From positions 744,001-808,000 of the forward strand of contig CAVTZG010000021.1 of NCBI GenBank assembly GCA_963739135.1: a stretch of DNA of 64,000 nucleotides. The letters are read 5' to 3'. The position numbers were made by a program, and so were the translations under genes. This DNA comes from Palsa-504 sp963739135 (GTDB taxonomy: Bacteria; Actinomycetota; Actinomycetes; Streptosporangiales; Streptosporangiaceae). Positions 23,249 to 31,639 of the stretch are shown one piece after another. The first letter of the stretch is position 1. Each line of letters begins with the position of its first letter. Below the pieces are notes generated by a model. It did not search any database. It worked only from the letters and a program-made list of their open reading frames with translations, and was not told the origin of the DNA.

Positions 23249-25510
23249 TCAGGCAGGGACGGAAGCGGAAAGGCGGCGCAGGGCGGCCCGGACCAGGGCC
23301 GGGTCAGTGGTGGTCCAGAACGGGGGCAGCGACGCGCGCAGGAAGCCGCCGTAACGCGCCGTCACCAGCCGGGGATCAAGCACGGCCACCACGCCGCGGT
23401 CGGTCATCGTGCGCAGCAGCCGCCCCGCGCCCTGGGCCAGCAGCAGGGCGGCGTGCGCGGCCGCGACCGTCATGAACCCGTTGCCGCCGCGGGCAGCCAC
23501 CGCGCGCTGCCGGGCCGAGGCCAGCGGGTCATCGGGCCGCGGGAACGGGATGCGGTCGATGACCACGAGCTGCAGCGAGGGGCCGGGCACGTCCACGCCC
23601 TGCCACAGCGACAGGGTGCCGAACAGGCAGGTCGGCTCGTCCTCGGTGAACTGCCTGACCAGCTGGGCGGTGACGTCATCCCCCTGGCAGAGCAGGGGCG
23701 CCTCGAGGCGGTCGCGCAGCGCCTCGGCCGCCTGCCGGGCCGCCCGCATGGAGGAGAACAGGCCCAGCGTGCGCCCGCCCGCCGCGGCGATCAGCTCCTC
23801 GAGCTCGGTCAGGTAGGCCTCGGGCAGCTGGTCCCGGCCGGGCGGCGGGAGGTGCCTGGCCACGTACAGGATGCCGCTGCGCGGATGGTCGAACGGAGAC
23901 CCGACGTCAAGAGCCCGCCATCCCGGGCCCCCTGCTGGGGCCCCCGGGGGGTACGGGGGGGCCGAGGGGGGTTTGGGGGGATGGGTCCCCCCAAGAGCAG
24001 GGGGGGTCTGGGGGGGATCGTCCCCCCGAGGCAATACTGCCAACCCCAAACCCCACTGGATGGCCAGCGGGGTGAACGAGCCGCCGAGGGCGAGCGTGGC
24101 CGAGGTGAGCGCGACCGTTCGCTCGGCGAACAGGCGGTTCCGCAGTACCTGGCCGACCTCGAGCGGGGCCACCCGCAGCGTGGGCGGCCGCCGGGTGTCC
24201 TCGGCGAACGGCCGGTCCAGCCAGACCACCTCCTGCCGGGCGGAGATCGGCTCGCCGAACACGTCCAGGACCCGGTGAGCGGCGCGCTGCAGCTCATCCA
24301 GCGAAGCGAGGGTCATCCGGGCCGTGGCCAGCCGCTGCGGATCCTCCTCCAGGCCCGCCGCGCTGGCCATGATGGCGTCCGCGCACCCGCCGGCCGCATC
24401 CCGCACGGCCGCCAGCGTGGCGGCCAGCGTGTCGGGCAGCACGTCCATCCGGCCCGCGGACCCGTCGCCGAGGTCGATGGTGAGCGCGGCGGCCGCCTGG
24501 CGCAGCTGGTCGGCCACGGCCGGGCCGCCGCCTTCCGCGGCGGCCGACTCGGTCAGGCGCCCGGCACGGCGGGCGGCCGCGTCCACCGCGGGGCCGGACA
24601 GCTCGCCCGTGGTGGCCGAGGTGACCCGGTCCACCAGGTCGTGCGCCTCGTCAACGATCACCACGTCGTGCCCGGGCAGCACGTCGATGTCCGAGGTGGC
24701 ATCGATGGCGAGCAGCGCGTGGTTGGTGACCACGATGTGCGCTTTGGCCGCCGCCTCCCTGGCTTTCTCGGCGAAGCACCGGTAGCCGAACGGGCAGCGC
24801 TGCGCGCCGATGCATTCCTGGGCGCTGACCGAGACCTGGCGCCAGGCCGCCTCGGGCACGCCGGGGACCAGCTCGTCCCGGTCGCCGGTGGTGGTCTGCT
24901 CGGCCCACTCGTGCAGCCGCTTGACCTGGCGCCCGAGCGGGGATGCGGGCCCTGTGTCGGCCTGCTCGAACAGCGCGTCCTGCGGGTCGTCGGCCGGCCC
25001 GCCTTTCTGGCGGTGCAGGCACAGGTAGTTGCGACGGCCTTTCAGGATCGCGTACGCGGGTTCCCGGCCCAGCAGCGGCTTGAGCGCGGTGACCAGGCGC
25101 GGCAGGTCACGGTCGATGAGCTGGCGCTGCAGCGCGATGGTGGCCGTGGCCACCACCACGGTGCTCTTGGCGGCCATCGCGTACCGCAGGGCCGGGACCA
25201 GGTAGGCCAGCGACTTCCCGGTGCCGGTGCCGGCCTGGACGGCCAGATGCTCGCCGGTCTCGATGGCGTGCTGCACGGCCCGGGCCATGGCCACCTGGCC
25301 GGGCCGCTCCTCTCCCCCGATGGCGGCCACGGCGGCGGCGAGCAGTTCGGGCACGAACGGGAGATCCCCGGCGGCTTCGGCGTCCTTGATGTCCGTGGTG
25401 ACCAGGGGGCCGGTGGGGTCGGCGGGGTCCGTGGGTTCCGGGGATGACTTACGGGGGCGACCTGCGGACACGGTCGGAACGGTACCTCGCTGCGGCCGGT
25501 GCGGCGACAC
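23249..25510 (-). CDS. dinG: DinG-type ATP-dependent DNA helicase
   Basis: 753 residues, XPD/DinG superfamily 2 helicase. The Q/Walker A region is RPGQVAMARAVQHAIETGEH then QAGTGTGKSLAYLVPALR (~92-109). A Cys cluster consistent with an FeS domain (YLCLHRQKGG, SAQECIGAQRCPFGYRCFAE) precedes the DEAH box (VIVDEAHDLVDRV). Helicase motif VI is QGAGRLLRT. An in-frame Pro/Gly-rich insert of about 35 residues (~494-529) is encoded by a G-quadruplex-like tract and is not part of the normal fold. The start may be the GTG at 25471 instead. DinG unwinds DNA with 5'-3' polarity in repair. Confidence 0.92.
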   Translation of the reverse strand: MSPHRPQRGTVPTVSAGRPRKSSPEPTDPADPTGPLVTTDIKDAEAAGDLPFVPELLAAAVAAIGGEERPGQVAMARAVQHAIETGEHLAVQAGTGTGKSLAYLVPALRYAMAAKSTVVVATATIALQRQLIDRDLPRLVTALKPLLGREPAYAILKGRRNYLCLHRQKGGPADDPQDALFEQADTGPASPLGRQVKRLHEWAEQTTTGDRDELVPGVPEAAWRQVSVSAQECIGAQRCPFGYRCFAEKAREAAAKAHIVVTNHALLAIDATSDIDVLPGHDVVIVDEAHDLVDRVTSATTGELSGPAVDAAARRAGRLTESAAAEGGGPAVADQLRQAAAALTIDLGDGSAGRMDVLPDTLAATLAAVRDAAGGCADAIMASAAGLEEDPQRLATARMTLASLDELQRAAHRVLDVFGEPISARQEVVWLDRPFAEDTRRPPTLRVAPLEVGQVLRNRLFAERTVALTSATLALGGSFTPLAIQWGLGLAVLPRGDDPPQTPPALGGTHPPKPPSAPPYPPGAPAGGPGWRALDVGSPFDHPRSGILYVARHLPPPGRDQLPEAYLTELEELIAAAGGRTLGLFSSMRAARQAAEALRDRLEAPLLCQGDDVTAQLVRQFTEDEPTCLFGTLSLWQGVDVPGPSLQLVVIDRIPFPRPDDPLASARQRAVAARGGNGFMTVAAAHAALLLAQGAGRLLRTMTDRGVVAVLDPRLVTARYGGFLRASLPPFWTTTDPALVRAALRRLSASVPA
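23930..24027 (+). other. G-quadruplex-like insert inside dinG
   Basis: On the plus strand four long G-runs are separated by 3-4 bases: GGGGGG-TAC-GGGGGGG-CCGA-GGGGGG-TTT-GGGGGG. Further G-runs and matching C-runs follow (GGGTCCCCCC, GGGGGGGTCTGGGGGGGATC, GTCCCCCCG), so the segment can form both a quadruplex and hairpins. It is in frame and adds PPQTPPALGG, THPPKPPSAPPYPPG and similar Pro-rich peptides to the helicase. The pattern looks like a mobile palindromic repeat that has invaded the gene. Confidence 0.7.
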
Positions 25511-25592
25511 GCCGGAACCGAGGCCAGGTAGGCGCGGCGTGTCACGTCCCGGCGGCGCCGGGAGCCGCTGGGAGGCAGGGCGGGCAGAGCCG

Positions 25593-25695
25593 GGTTCCGG
25601 ACGGCACGTACCCGCGGGCGCGTCTGGTTCCGGACGGCACGTACCCAGGCCCGTTCGGTAGATTGCCCTAATGATTCGGTAGATTGCCCTAATGA
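25593..25695. repeat. Duplicated upstream and start-codon segments before the DinB-fold gene
   Basis: A 21-bp unit beginning TTCGGTAGATTGCCCTAATG is present twice back to back (25654-25674 and 25675-25695); the second copy carries the ATG of the DinB-fold gene. Further upstream another 21-bp unit beginning GGTTCCGGACGGCACGTACC occurs at 25593 and 25626. The first ATG (25671) opens a three-codon frame that stops at once. Confidence 0.8.
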
Positions 25696-26198
25696 CCAGT
25701 GCGGAACTGCTGACCGATGCGTTTGACCGGGTGCGGGAGACCGTGCATGAGGTAGTCGACGGGCTATCCGCCGGGCAGCTGGCGGCGCGGCTGGACGCCG
25801 ACGCGAACTCGATCGCCTGGCTGTGCTGGCATCTGGCCCGGGTGCAGGACGATCACATGGCGGGCGCCTTCGGGGTGGCTCAGGTATGGCCGGAGTTCAT
25901 GGACCGGTTCGGGCTGCCGTTCGGGCCGGCCGAGATCGGCTACGGGCAGGACTCGCACGAGGTGGCCGAGGTCCGGGTCACGTCGGGCGAGCTGCTCACC
26001 GAGTACTACGACGCGGTGCAGGCCCAGACGGTCCGGCTGGTGTCCGCGGTCACCGACGCGGACCTGCCGCGGGTGGTGGACAAGCGCTGGGACCCGCCGG
26101 TGACACTGGGCGTACGCCTGGTCAGCGTGATCTCCGACTGCCTGCAGCACGCCGGCCAGGCCGCCTTCATCCGCGGCATCTTGCTGCGGCAGGGCTAG
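25692..26198 (+). CDS. DinB/DUF664-type (mycothiol transferase-like) protein
   Basis: 168 residues, four-helix DinB bundle. Visible are RVRETVHEVVDGLSAGQLAA, the His in IAWLCWHLARVQDDHMAG and the late His in SDCLQHAGQAAFIRGI, three candidate metal ligands. In mycothiol-producing actinobacteria this fold serves in thiol S-transfer. It starts inside the second copy of a 21-bp tandem duplication, has no clear Shine-Dalgarno sequence, and precedes the mannitol dehydrogenase by 25 bases. Confidence 0.8.
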   Translation: MTSAELLTDAFDRVRETVHEVVDGLSAGQLAARLDADANSIAWLCWHLARVQDDHMAGAFGVAQVWPEFMDRFGLPFGPAEIGYGQDSHEVAEVRVTSGELLTEYYDAVQAQTVRLVSAVTDADLPRVVDKRWDPPVTLGVRLVSVISDCLQHAGQAAFIRGILLRQG

Positions 26199-26223
26199 AC
26201 CCGGCGGAAGAACGGAGTTCGGA

Positions 26224-27705
26224 TTGCTGGGTGAACCGCAGCCGCTCAACGCGCGGACCCTGGAATGCTGGCGCAGCCGGCTGCCGGTGCCGGCCTACGA
26301 CCGCAGCCTGGTCACGCCCGGTGTGGTCCATCTCGGCGTGGGCGGCTTTCACCGCGCGCACCTGGCCATGTACCACGACCGGCTGCTCAGTGAGGGCCAC
26401 GGGCTCAACTGGGGCATCTGCGGCGTCGGGGTCCTGGCCGCCGACCGGCGGATGAAGCAGGTCCTCCAGGCGCAGGACGGCCTCTACACACTGGTGATCA
26501 AGCACAGCGACGGGACCTACGAGCCGCGGGTCATCGGGTCCATCGTGACGTACCTGTTCGCGCCCGACGACCCGGAGGCGGTCATCGAGCGGATGGCCGC
26601 GGAGTCGATCCGGATCGTGTCGCTGACGATCACCGAGGGCGGCTACAACCTCAGCGACGTCACCGGCGAGTTCGACGTGACCAACCCGGACGTGCTGGCT
26701 GATCTCGAGCCCGGCGCGGTGCCGCGGACCGCGTTCGGCCTGATCACCGAGGCGCTGCGGCGCCGCTGGAAGCGCGGCCAGGCTCCGTTCACGGTCATGT
26801 CGTGTGACAACCTGCAGGGCAACGGTTACCTGAGCAAGCGGGTGTTCACCGCGTTCGCCCGCCTGCGGGACCCGGACCTCGGCGAGTGGGTGGAGCAGGA
26901 GACCCGCTTTCCCAACTCCATGGTCGACCGCATCACCCCGGTGACCACCGACGCCGACCGGGCCGAGGTCCGGGAGCGGTTCGGCATCGAGGACCGATGG
27001 CCGGTGGTCTGCGAACCCTACACGCAGTGGGTGCTCGAGGACTCCTTCACGGCCGGGCGTCCGCCGTATGACCAGGTCGGCGTGCAGGTCGTCGACCAGG
27101 TCGAGCCGTTTGAGCTGATGAAGCTGCGGCTGCTCAACGCGAGCCACCAGGCCATAGGCTACTTCGGCTACCTGTGCGGCTACCGGCTGGTGCACGAGGC
27201 CGCTCAGGACCCCCTGTTCCAGGCCTTCCTCCTCGGTTACATGGACTTCGAGGCCACGCCGACGCTCGCTCCGGTGCCCGGGGTGGACCTCGAGAGATAC
27301 AAGCACACGCTGATCGAGCGCTTCTCCAACCCGCAGGTGCGCGACACCATCGCCCGGCTGTGCGCGGAAAGCTCGGACCGGATCCCGAAGTGGCTGCTGC
27401 CGGTGATCCGCGCGCAGCTCGCGACCGGCGGCGAGATCCGGCGTTCGGCGGCCGTGGTGGCGAGCTGGGCCCGCTACGCGGAGGGCGTCGACGAGGCGGG
27501 GAACCCGATCGAGGTGGTGGACCGGCTGCGGGACAGCCTCATGCGGCTCGCCCGGCGGCAGCGGGCGGACCCCGACGCGTTCATCGCCAACCAGCAGGTG
27601 TTCGGGGACCTGGTGGATAAGAAGCCCTTCGTCACCGCCTACCGGTCGGCGCTGGCCTCGTTGCACGAACGTGGCGCCCGGGCCACACTGGAGTGGCTGG
27701 CGTAA
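26224..27705 (+). CDS. Mannitol 2-dehydrogenase family (long-chain polyol dehydrogenase)
   Basis: 493 residues from a TTG start preceded by ACGGAG. The N-terminal NAD fold is VVHLGVGGFHRAHLAMYHDR. The middle has FTVMSCDNLQGNGYLSKRVF. The catalytic signature is KLRLLNASHQAIGYFGYL with Lys300, Asn305 and His308. It matches the mannitol 2-dehydrogenase / mannonate-fructuronate oxidoreductase family, which interconverts D-mannitol and D-fructose or related pairs. Weak linkage to the upstream DinB-fold gene; no sugar transporter is adjacent. Confidence 0.9.
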   Translation: MLGEPQPLNARTLECWRSRLPVPAYDRSLVTPGVVHLGVGGFHRAHLAMYHDRLLSEGHGLNWGICGVGVLAADRRMKQVLQAQDGLYTLVIKHSDGTYEPRVIGSIVTYLFAPDDPEAVIERMAAESIRIVSLTITEGGYNLSDVTGEFDVTNPDVLADLEPGAVPRTAFGLITEALRRRWKRGQAPFTVMSCDNLQGNGYLSKRVFTAFARLRDPDLGEWVEQETRFPNSMVDRITPVTTDADRAEVRERFGIEDRWPVVCEPYTQWVLEDSFTAGRPPYDQVGVQVVDQVEPFELMKLRLLNASHQAIGYFGYLCGYRLVHEAAQDPLFQAFLLGYMDFEATPTLAPVPGVDLERYKHTLIERFSNPQVRDTIARLCAESSDRIPKWLLPVIRAQLATGGEIRRSAAVVASWARYAEGVDEAGNPIEVVDRLRDSLMRLARRQRADPDAFIANQQVFGDLVDKKPFVTAYRSALASLHERGARATLEWLA

Positions 27706-27891
27706 CGCATCAGGACAGCTCGGCCGGGCACGCAGGTCAGTCAGTCCGCTGTCGCGGGCGGGGCGAGGCTTGTTGCGAGGCTTGTTGCGCGGCCCCACCG
27801 TGCCGTGAATAATATTCGATGCGCGGCATCCGGCCAGCGGAGAGCCGCCTTACGGGGTCCAGAGACGCGGCCCGCCTCCTGCTATGAGCGG

Positions 27892-28323
27892 ATGGTGGTG
27901 ACGGTGTCTCAAAGCGCTTGTCCGGTACTGTGGGTCGGCCAGGCCGCCGTGGTCACGCTGCCGGTCGAGATCGATATCACCAATGCCGACCGGATGCGCG
28001 AGGACCTGCTCTCGGTAATCAATCAAGGGCCCGTCCTGCTGGTCGCGGAGATGAGCAAGACGATCTTCTGTGACTCGGCCGGACTGCGCGCCCTGGTGCG
28101 TGCGTTCCGGCGGGCGCAGGCAAGCAGTTGCTCAATGCGGCTGGTCGTCGGCACCGTGGCCGTACAGCGGGTGCTCGCCATTACCGGAGTCGACCGCTTG
28201 CTGGATATATACCCGAGCGTGGCCGCCTCGCTGGCGGGGCCTCGCGGCCACTCGGCCCGCAGCGAGGAACCGAGGCCAGAGAACTCCCCGGCCCAAGCCG
28301 GTACCGATGACGGGGCCGCTTAG
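27892..28323 (+). CDS. STAS-domain anti-sigma factor antagonist
   Basis: 143 residues from the ATG at 27892. The STAS core is VVTLPVEIDITNADRMREDL, then MSKTIFCDSAGLRALVRAFR with the phosphorylatable Ser in CDSAGL, and VQRVLAITGVDRLLDIYPSV. Such proteins bind a kinase-type anti-sigma factor when unphosphorylated and release a sigma factor, often of the SigB/SigF type. No anti-sigma factor is next to it. It is convergent with the GAF-ANTAR gene. Confidence 0.88.
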   Translation: MVVTVSQSACPVLWVGQAAVVTLPVEIDITNADRMREDLLSVINQGPVLLVAEMSKTIFCDSAGLRALVRAFRRAQASSCSMRLVVGTVAVQRVLAITGVDRLLDIYPSVAASLAGPRGHSARSEEPRPENSPAQAGTDDGAA

Positions 28324-28386
28324 CGTGATTAAACGCCTCAGCTCAGCAGAGCAATGAAGTTGGCTAATCGCGACGGCCTGGCCCAA

Positions 28387-29127
28387 TCAATTGTCCTGGA
28401 ACGCCGGCGGCGGCTGCGGGGGCTCGCCGCTGACGCTGGTCACGATCGCGGAGGCGATATCGCGGAGCTTAACGTTGCTGTTCTGCGACGCAGAACGCAG
28501 AATGGCGAAGGCCCGGGACTGGGTGCAGTGCTCCCGGGCCATGATGACCCCGAGAGCCTGGTCGATCACGGTCCGCGAGGCCAGCGTGGAACGTAGCTGC
28601 TCGATGAGAGCCGCGCGGGACGCAAGCCGCATGGCCAGCGTCAGGGCTCCGGAGGCATTCTCGGCGAAGTCCTCGGCGCGCTGCGCCTGGGGGGCTCCGA
28701 ACGCCGATGCATCGCGCGCGTACAGGTTAAGGGCACCGACGGACCGGCCGTCAGCATACAACGGCAGCGCCAGGCAGGACCGGATGCCGTGGGACGCGGC
28801 CCGCCGCTCGAACTCCGGCCATAGGGCCTTGTCCCAGGTGTCCTCGATGCGGACCAGGTGACCGGCCCGCATCGCGTGCAGGCAGGGTCCGTGGTCGAGT
28901 TGGTACTGCACCTGGTCTACTCGCGCTGCCACCGGATCACTGCAGGCCACAGTCTCCGGCCGCCCGTTGGACTGCATCGTCATCCCGCAGGACAGCCCGC
29001 AGCCCACCAGACGCGCGGCCAGTACCGCCATCTCATGCAGGAACTGCTCGACACTCTCGGTATTCAGCAGCGCGTCTTGCAGCTCCTTGAAATCGCCGTC
29101 AATTTCTTCTCCGGCTCCTCCGACCAT
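28387..29127 (-). CDS. GAF and ANTAR domain protein
   Basis: 246 residues. A GAF sensor domain spans ~15-165 (CGLSCGMTMQSNGRPETVAC, LDHGPCLHAMRAGHLVRIED, SCLALPLYADGRSVGALNLY). A C-terminal ANTAR RNA-binding domain follows (IEQLRSTLASRTVIDQALGV, IMAREHCTQSRAFAILRSAS). ANTAR proteins bind paired hairpins in nascent mRNA and prevent termination; actinobacterial GAF-ANTAR proteins are mostly uncharacterised. Cys residues in the GAF part could sense redox state. Confidence 0.92.
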   Translation of the reverse strand: MVGGAGEEIDGDFKELQDALLNTESVEQFLHEMAVLAARLVGCGLSCGMTMQSNGRPETVACSDPVAARVDQVQYQLDHGPCLHAMRAGHLVRIEDTWDKALWPEFERRAASHGIRSCLALPLYADGRSVGALNLYARDASAFGAPQAQRAEDFAENASGALTLAMRLASRAALIEQLRSTLASRTVIDQALGVIMAREHCTQSRAFAILRSASQNSNVKLRDIASAIVTSVSGEPPQPPPAFQDN

Positions 29128-29192
29128 CAGAACACCAATCTGATGCGTTCCCTGCGCATCCTCGCATCGTCTTATGTCTGGCTCATCACCTA

Positions 29193-29264
29193 CCCGCGGC
29201 CAGCAAAATAAACGGCAGCCGCATCCTGCCCGCGGCCAGCAAAATAAACGGCAGCCGCATCCTG
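29193..29264. repeat. 36-bp perfect tandem duplication
   Basis: The unit beginning CCCGCGGCCAGCAAAATAAA occurs at 29193-29228 and again at 29229-29264 without change. It lies in the gap between the GAF-ANTAR gene (reading away) and the ISAzo13 element. Confidence 0.85.
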
Positions 29265-29460
29265 GCTGCTCGCCGTCGGCGAATGCCCGGCCCTACGCCA
29301 AATCCCTCAGGCTAAACGCAGAAGCAGTCAATTGTCGACGTATTTCGCTGCTATCTCGAGCCGACCAAGACCACGCAGGCCCAACTGCTTCGCGATCATG
29401 AGTTGTCCACCACACAAGCCGGATCACCAACCCCAGCAGTCACATTTGCGCGGTGGATCC

Positions 29461-31340
29461 GGGTTTCGCGGTTGATTGCCGGTACTCCGTAAACATTCCG
29501 AAATTAACTGAGTTTCCGGCGTGTCGCGTGCCAGGATGCTGGTATGGGCGCGAACGCGGAGCTTTTGAAGCTTATCGGGCCGGAGCTGGGGCTGCTGCTG
29601 CCGGTGCTGGATGAGAAGGCGCGGCGGCTGGCGCTGGGCGCGGTGGCGCGGGCGGCCGGGGACGGCGGGATCACGGCGGTGGCCAAGATGACCGGGGCGT
29701 CCTGGCAGACGGTCGCCGATGGGGCGGCGGAGCTGGAATCCGGGTCGTTCGCGCCGGAAGGCCGGGTCCGGCGTCCGGGCGCGGGGCGCAAGAAGCTCGC
29801 CGAGGCCGATCCGGGGCTGGTGCCGGCGCTGCTGGCCCTGGTGGCGGACTCTACCCGGGGTGATCCGGAGTCGCCGCTGATGTGGACGACCAAGAGCGCG
29901 AAGAAGCTGTCAGATGAGCTGAGCAGGCAGGGGCACGCGTGCAGCCCGCAGACGGCCTGGCGGCTGCTGCATGAGCAGGGGTTCTCCACCCAGGCCAACG
30001 CGAAGGTGACCGAGGGGCGGCGGCATCCGGACCGCGATGCCCAGTTCCGGTATATCGCCGGGCAGGCTAAGGAGCACCTGGCGGCCGGGCAGCCGGTGAT
30101 CAGCGTGGACGCGAAGAAGAAGGAGGAAGTCGGGGAGTTCGCGCAGGCCGGGGCCGAGTGGCGGCCGGAGGGCGACCCGGTCAAGGTCCGCGACCACAGC
30201 TTTGAAGATGAGCAGGGCGGGCACGCGATCCCGTACGGGGTCTACGACGTGGCCGCGAACGCCGGGTTCGTGAACGTGGGCACCGACCACAACACCGCCG
30301 CGCTGGCGGTGGAGTCGATCCGCCGCTGGTGGGACCTGATCGGCCGGGATGCCTATCCCGGCGCGGGGCGGCTGCTGATCTGCTGCGATGCCGGCGGGTC
30401 CAACGGGTGGCGGAACCGGGCCTGGAAGGCCGGGCTGGCGGACCTGGCCCGGCAGACGGGGCTGGAGATCACCTGCTGCCATTTCCCGCCCGGCACCTCC
30501 AAGTGGAACAAGATTGAGCACCGGCTGTTCTCCCAGATCACCCTGAACTGGCGTGGCCGCCCGCTGACCAGCCACGACGTCATCATCAACACCATCGCCG
30601 CGACTACCACGGCCACCGGGCTGGCCGTCACCGCCGCGCTGGACACCGGCTCCTACCCCACCGGGACCCAGATCAGCGACGAGCAGATGACCGACCTGGA
30701 GACCAGGGCCTTAACCCGGCACCGCTTCCACGGCGACTGGAACTACACCCTGCTGCCCGCCTGGCGGGCCGCCCCGCCACCCCCGCCGGACCCCGCGCCC
30801 GCCCCGGCCGCCGCCGCCCTGGCCCCCGTCGTGGCCGCGCTGGCCAGCCCGGAACTGACCGGCCTGTCCCGCCAGGACCTCGCCGCCCTGACCGCCAGCC
30901 TGCAACTGCCCTGGGCCGCCGCCCGCGAGCAGCGCCTGCACCTGGACCGCGGCCACTCCCGCCGCGCCCGCACCGGCCCCGCCGCCCCGTTCAGGTTCAC
31001 CCTGGACACGCTGCTGCTGGCCGCCCTCTGCCACCACCGCCTCGGCATGCCCTGCACCAGCATCGCCGCCCTGCTCGGCGCCCACCACAGCACCATCACC
31101 CCCGCCGTCCAGGCCATCACCAGCCTGCTCGGCCCCGGCCACCCCGCCCTAGCCCCCGGCCCCGTCCGCGTCCGCACCCCGGACGACCTGCGCCGCCACG
31201 CCGCCGCCGCCGGGATCACCATCCCCGGCCCCCCGCCCCGCGGGCGCCTCCGCACATAGCACAATAAGCACCCGCAACACACCGCAAACACAACTTATTT
31301 TGGAATGCTTACCCAGTACACCAAATCAACCGCAGAACCC
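29461..31340 (+). mobile_element. ISAzo13-type insertion sequence with terminal inverted repeats
   Basis: The transposase gene is bracketed by imperfect inverted repeats of about 50 bases: the left end at 29461-29510 (contains GCGGTTGATTGCCGGTACTC) and the right end at 31291-31340 (reverse complement contains GCGGTTGATTTGGTGTACTG). The first ten core bases are identical and the rest is clearly related. I see no convincing target-site duplication. The intact reading frame and recognisable ends suggest a potentially active copy. Confidence 0.75.
29544..31259 (+). CDS. ISAzo13 family transposase with C-terminal HTH extension
   Basis: 571 residues. The N-terminal ~400 residues carry the ISAzo13 pattern: RRPGAGRKKLAEADPGLVPA, SPLMWTTKSAKKLSDELSRQ, PVISVDAKKKEEVGEFAQAG, RLLICCDAGGSNGWRNRAWK and CHFPPGTSKWNKIEHRLFSQ. 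Acidic residues in SVDAKK, CCDAGG and KIEHRL are the likely DDE set. The last ~130 residues after a Pro/Ala linker form a separate helical HTH-like domain (FTLDTLLLAALCHHRLGMPC, IAALLGAHHSTITPAVQAIT), as in other long actinomycete members. Confidence 0.88.
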   Translation: MGANAELLKLIGPELGLLLPVLDEKARRLALGAVARAAGDGGITAVAKMTGASWQTVADGAAELESGSFAPEGRVRRPGAGRKKLAEADPGLVPALLALVADSTRGDPESPLMWTTKSAKKLSDELSRQGHACSPQTAWRLLHEQGFSTQANAKVTEGRRHPDRDAQFRYIAGQAKEHLAAGQPVISVDAKKKEEVGEFAQAGAEWRPEGDPVKVRDHSFEDEQGGHAIPYGVYDVAANAGFVNVGTDHNTAALAVESIRRWWDLIGRDAYPGAGRLLICCDAGGSNGWRNRAWKAGLADLARQTGLEITCCHFPPGTSKWNKIEHRLFSQITLNWRGRPLTSHDVIINTIAATTTATGLAVTAALDTGSYPTGTQISDEQMTDLETRALTRHRFHGDWNYTLLPAWRAAPPPPPDPAPAPAAAALAPVVAALASPELTGLSRQDLAALTASLQLPWAAAREQRLHLDRGHSRRARTGPAAPFRFTLDTLLLAALCHHRLGMPCTSIAALLGAHHSTITPAVQAITSLLGPGHPALAPGPVRVRTPDDLRRHAAAAGITIPGPPPRGRLRT

Positions 31341-31471
31341 TAATCAACCGCGATCTTGGGAGACATGGAACTGGTGTGACACCGGGGTTGCCTACCGGCG
31401 CAGGCGCTGGCCTGTCCCCGGATCGGGACCATGACCGGCAGCTGAACCAGCCGCCTCTATAGTCGACAGGG

Positions 31472-31555
31472 TGGAAGGCGACGGCGCTCGGGCGGGTGCT
31501 GGCCGACACCGACCAGTACATCAGGCCGGTCCGCGCGGACCCGGAATCCTTCTAG
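31472..31555 (+). pseudogene. Orphan C-terminal coding fragment
   Basis: Twenty-seven codons ending in a TAG at 31553 read WKATALGRVLADTDQYIRPV then RADPESF. The codon bias is normal and the peptide looks like a genuine protein tail, but no start or upstream part remains. The rest of the 31341-31639 gap between the IS and the LuxR gene shows nothing recognisable. Confidence 0.35.
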
Positions 31556-31639
31556 CGGGGGTGAGCAGGCATCATACGGCGGTGATTCGCGACCGGAGGC
31601 AGGCGTAGGGTAAGGGCGGGGCCGGTCGAGGAGGGCGCG

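Noticed and set aside
23453..25447. 664-codon plus-strand frame opposite dinG
   Set aside because: Shadow of the helicase gene; no ribosome binding site and no recognisable domain.
29193..29264. CRISPR-like or ANTAR double-hairpin element
   Set aside because: Only two adjacent identical units without spacer; I could not see the paired hexanucleotide-loop hairpins of ANTAR targets.
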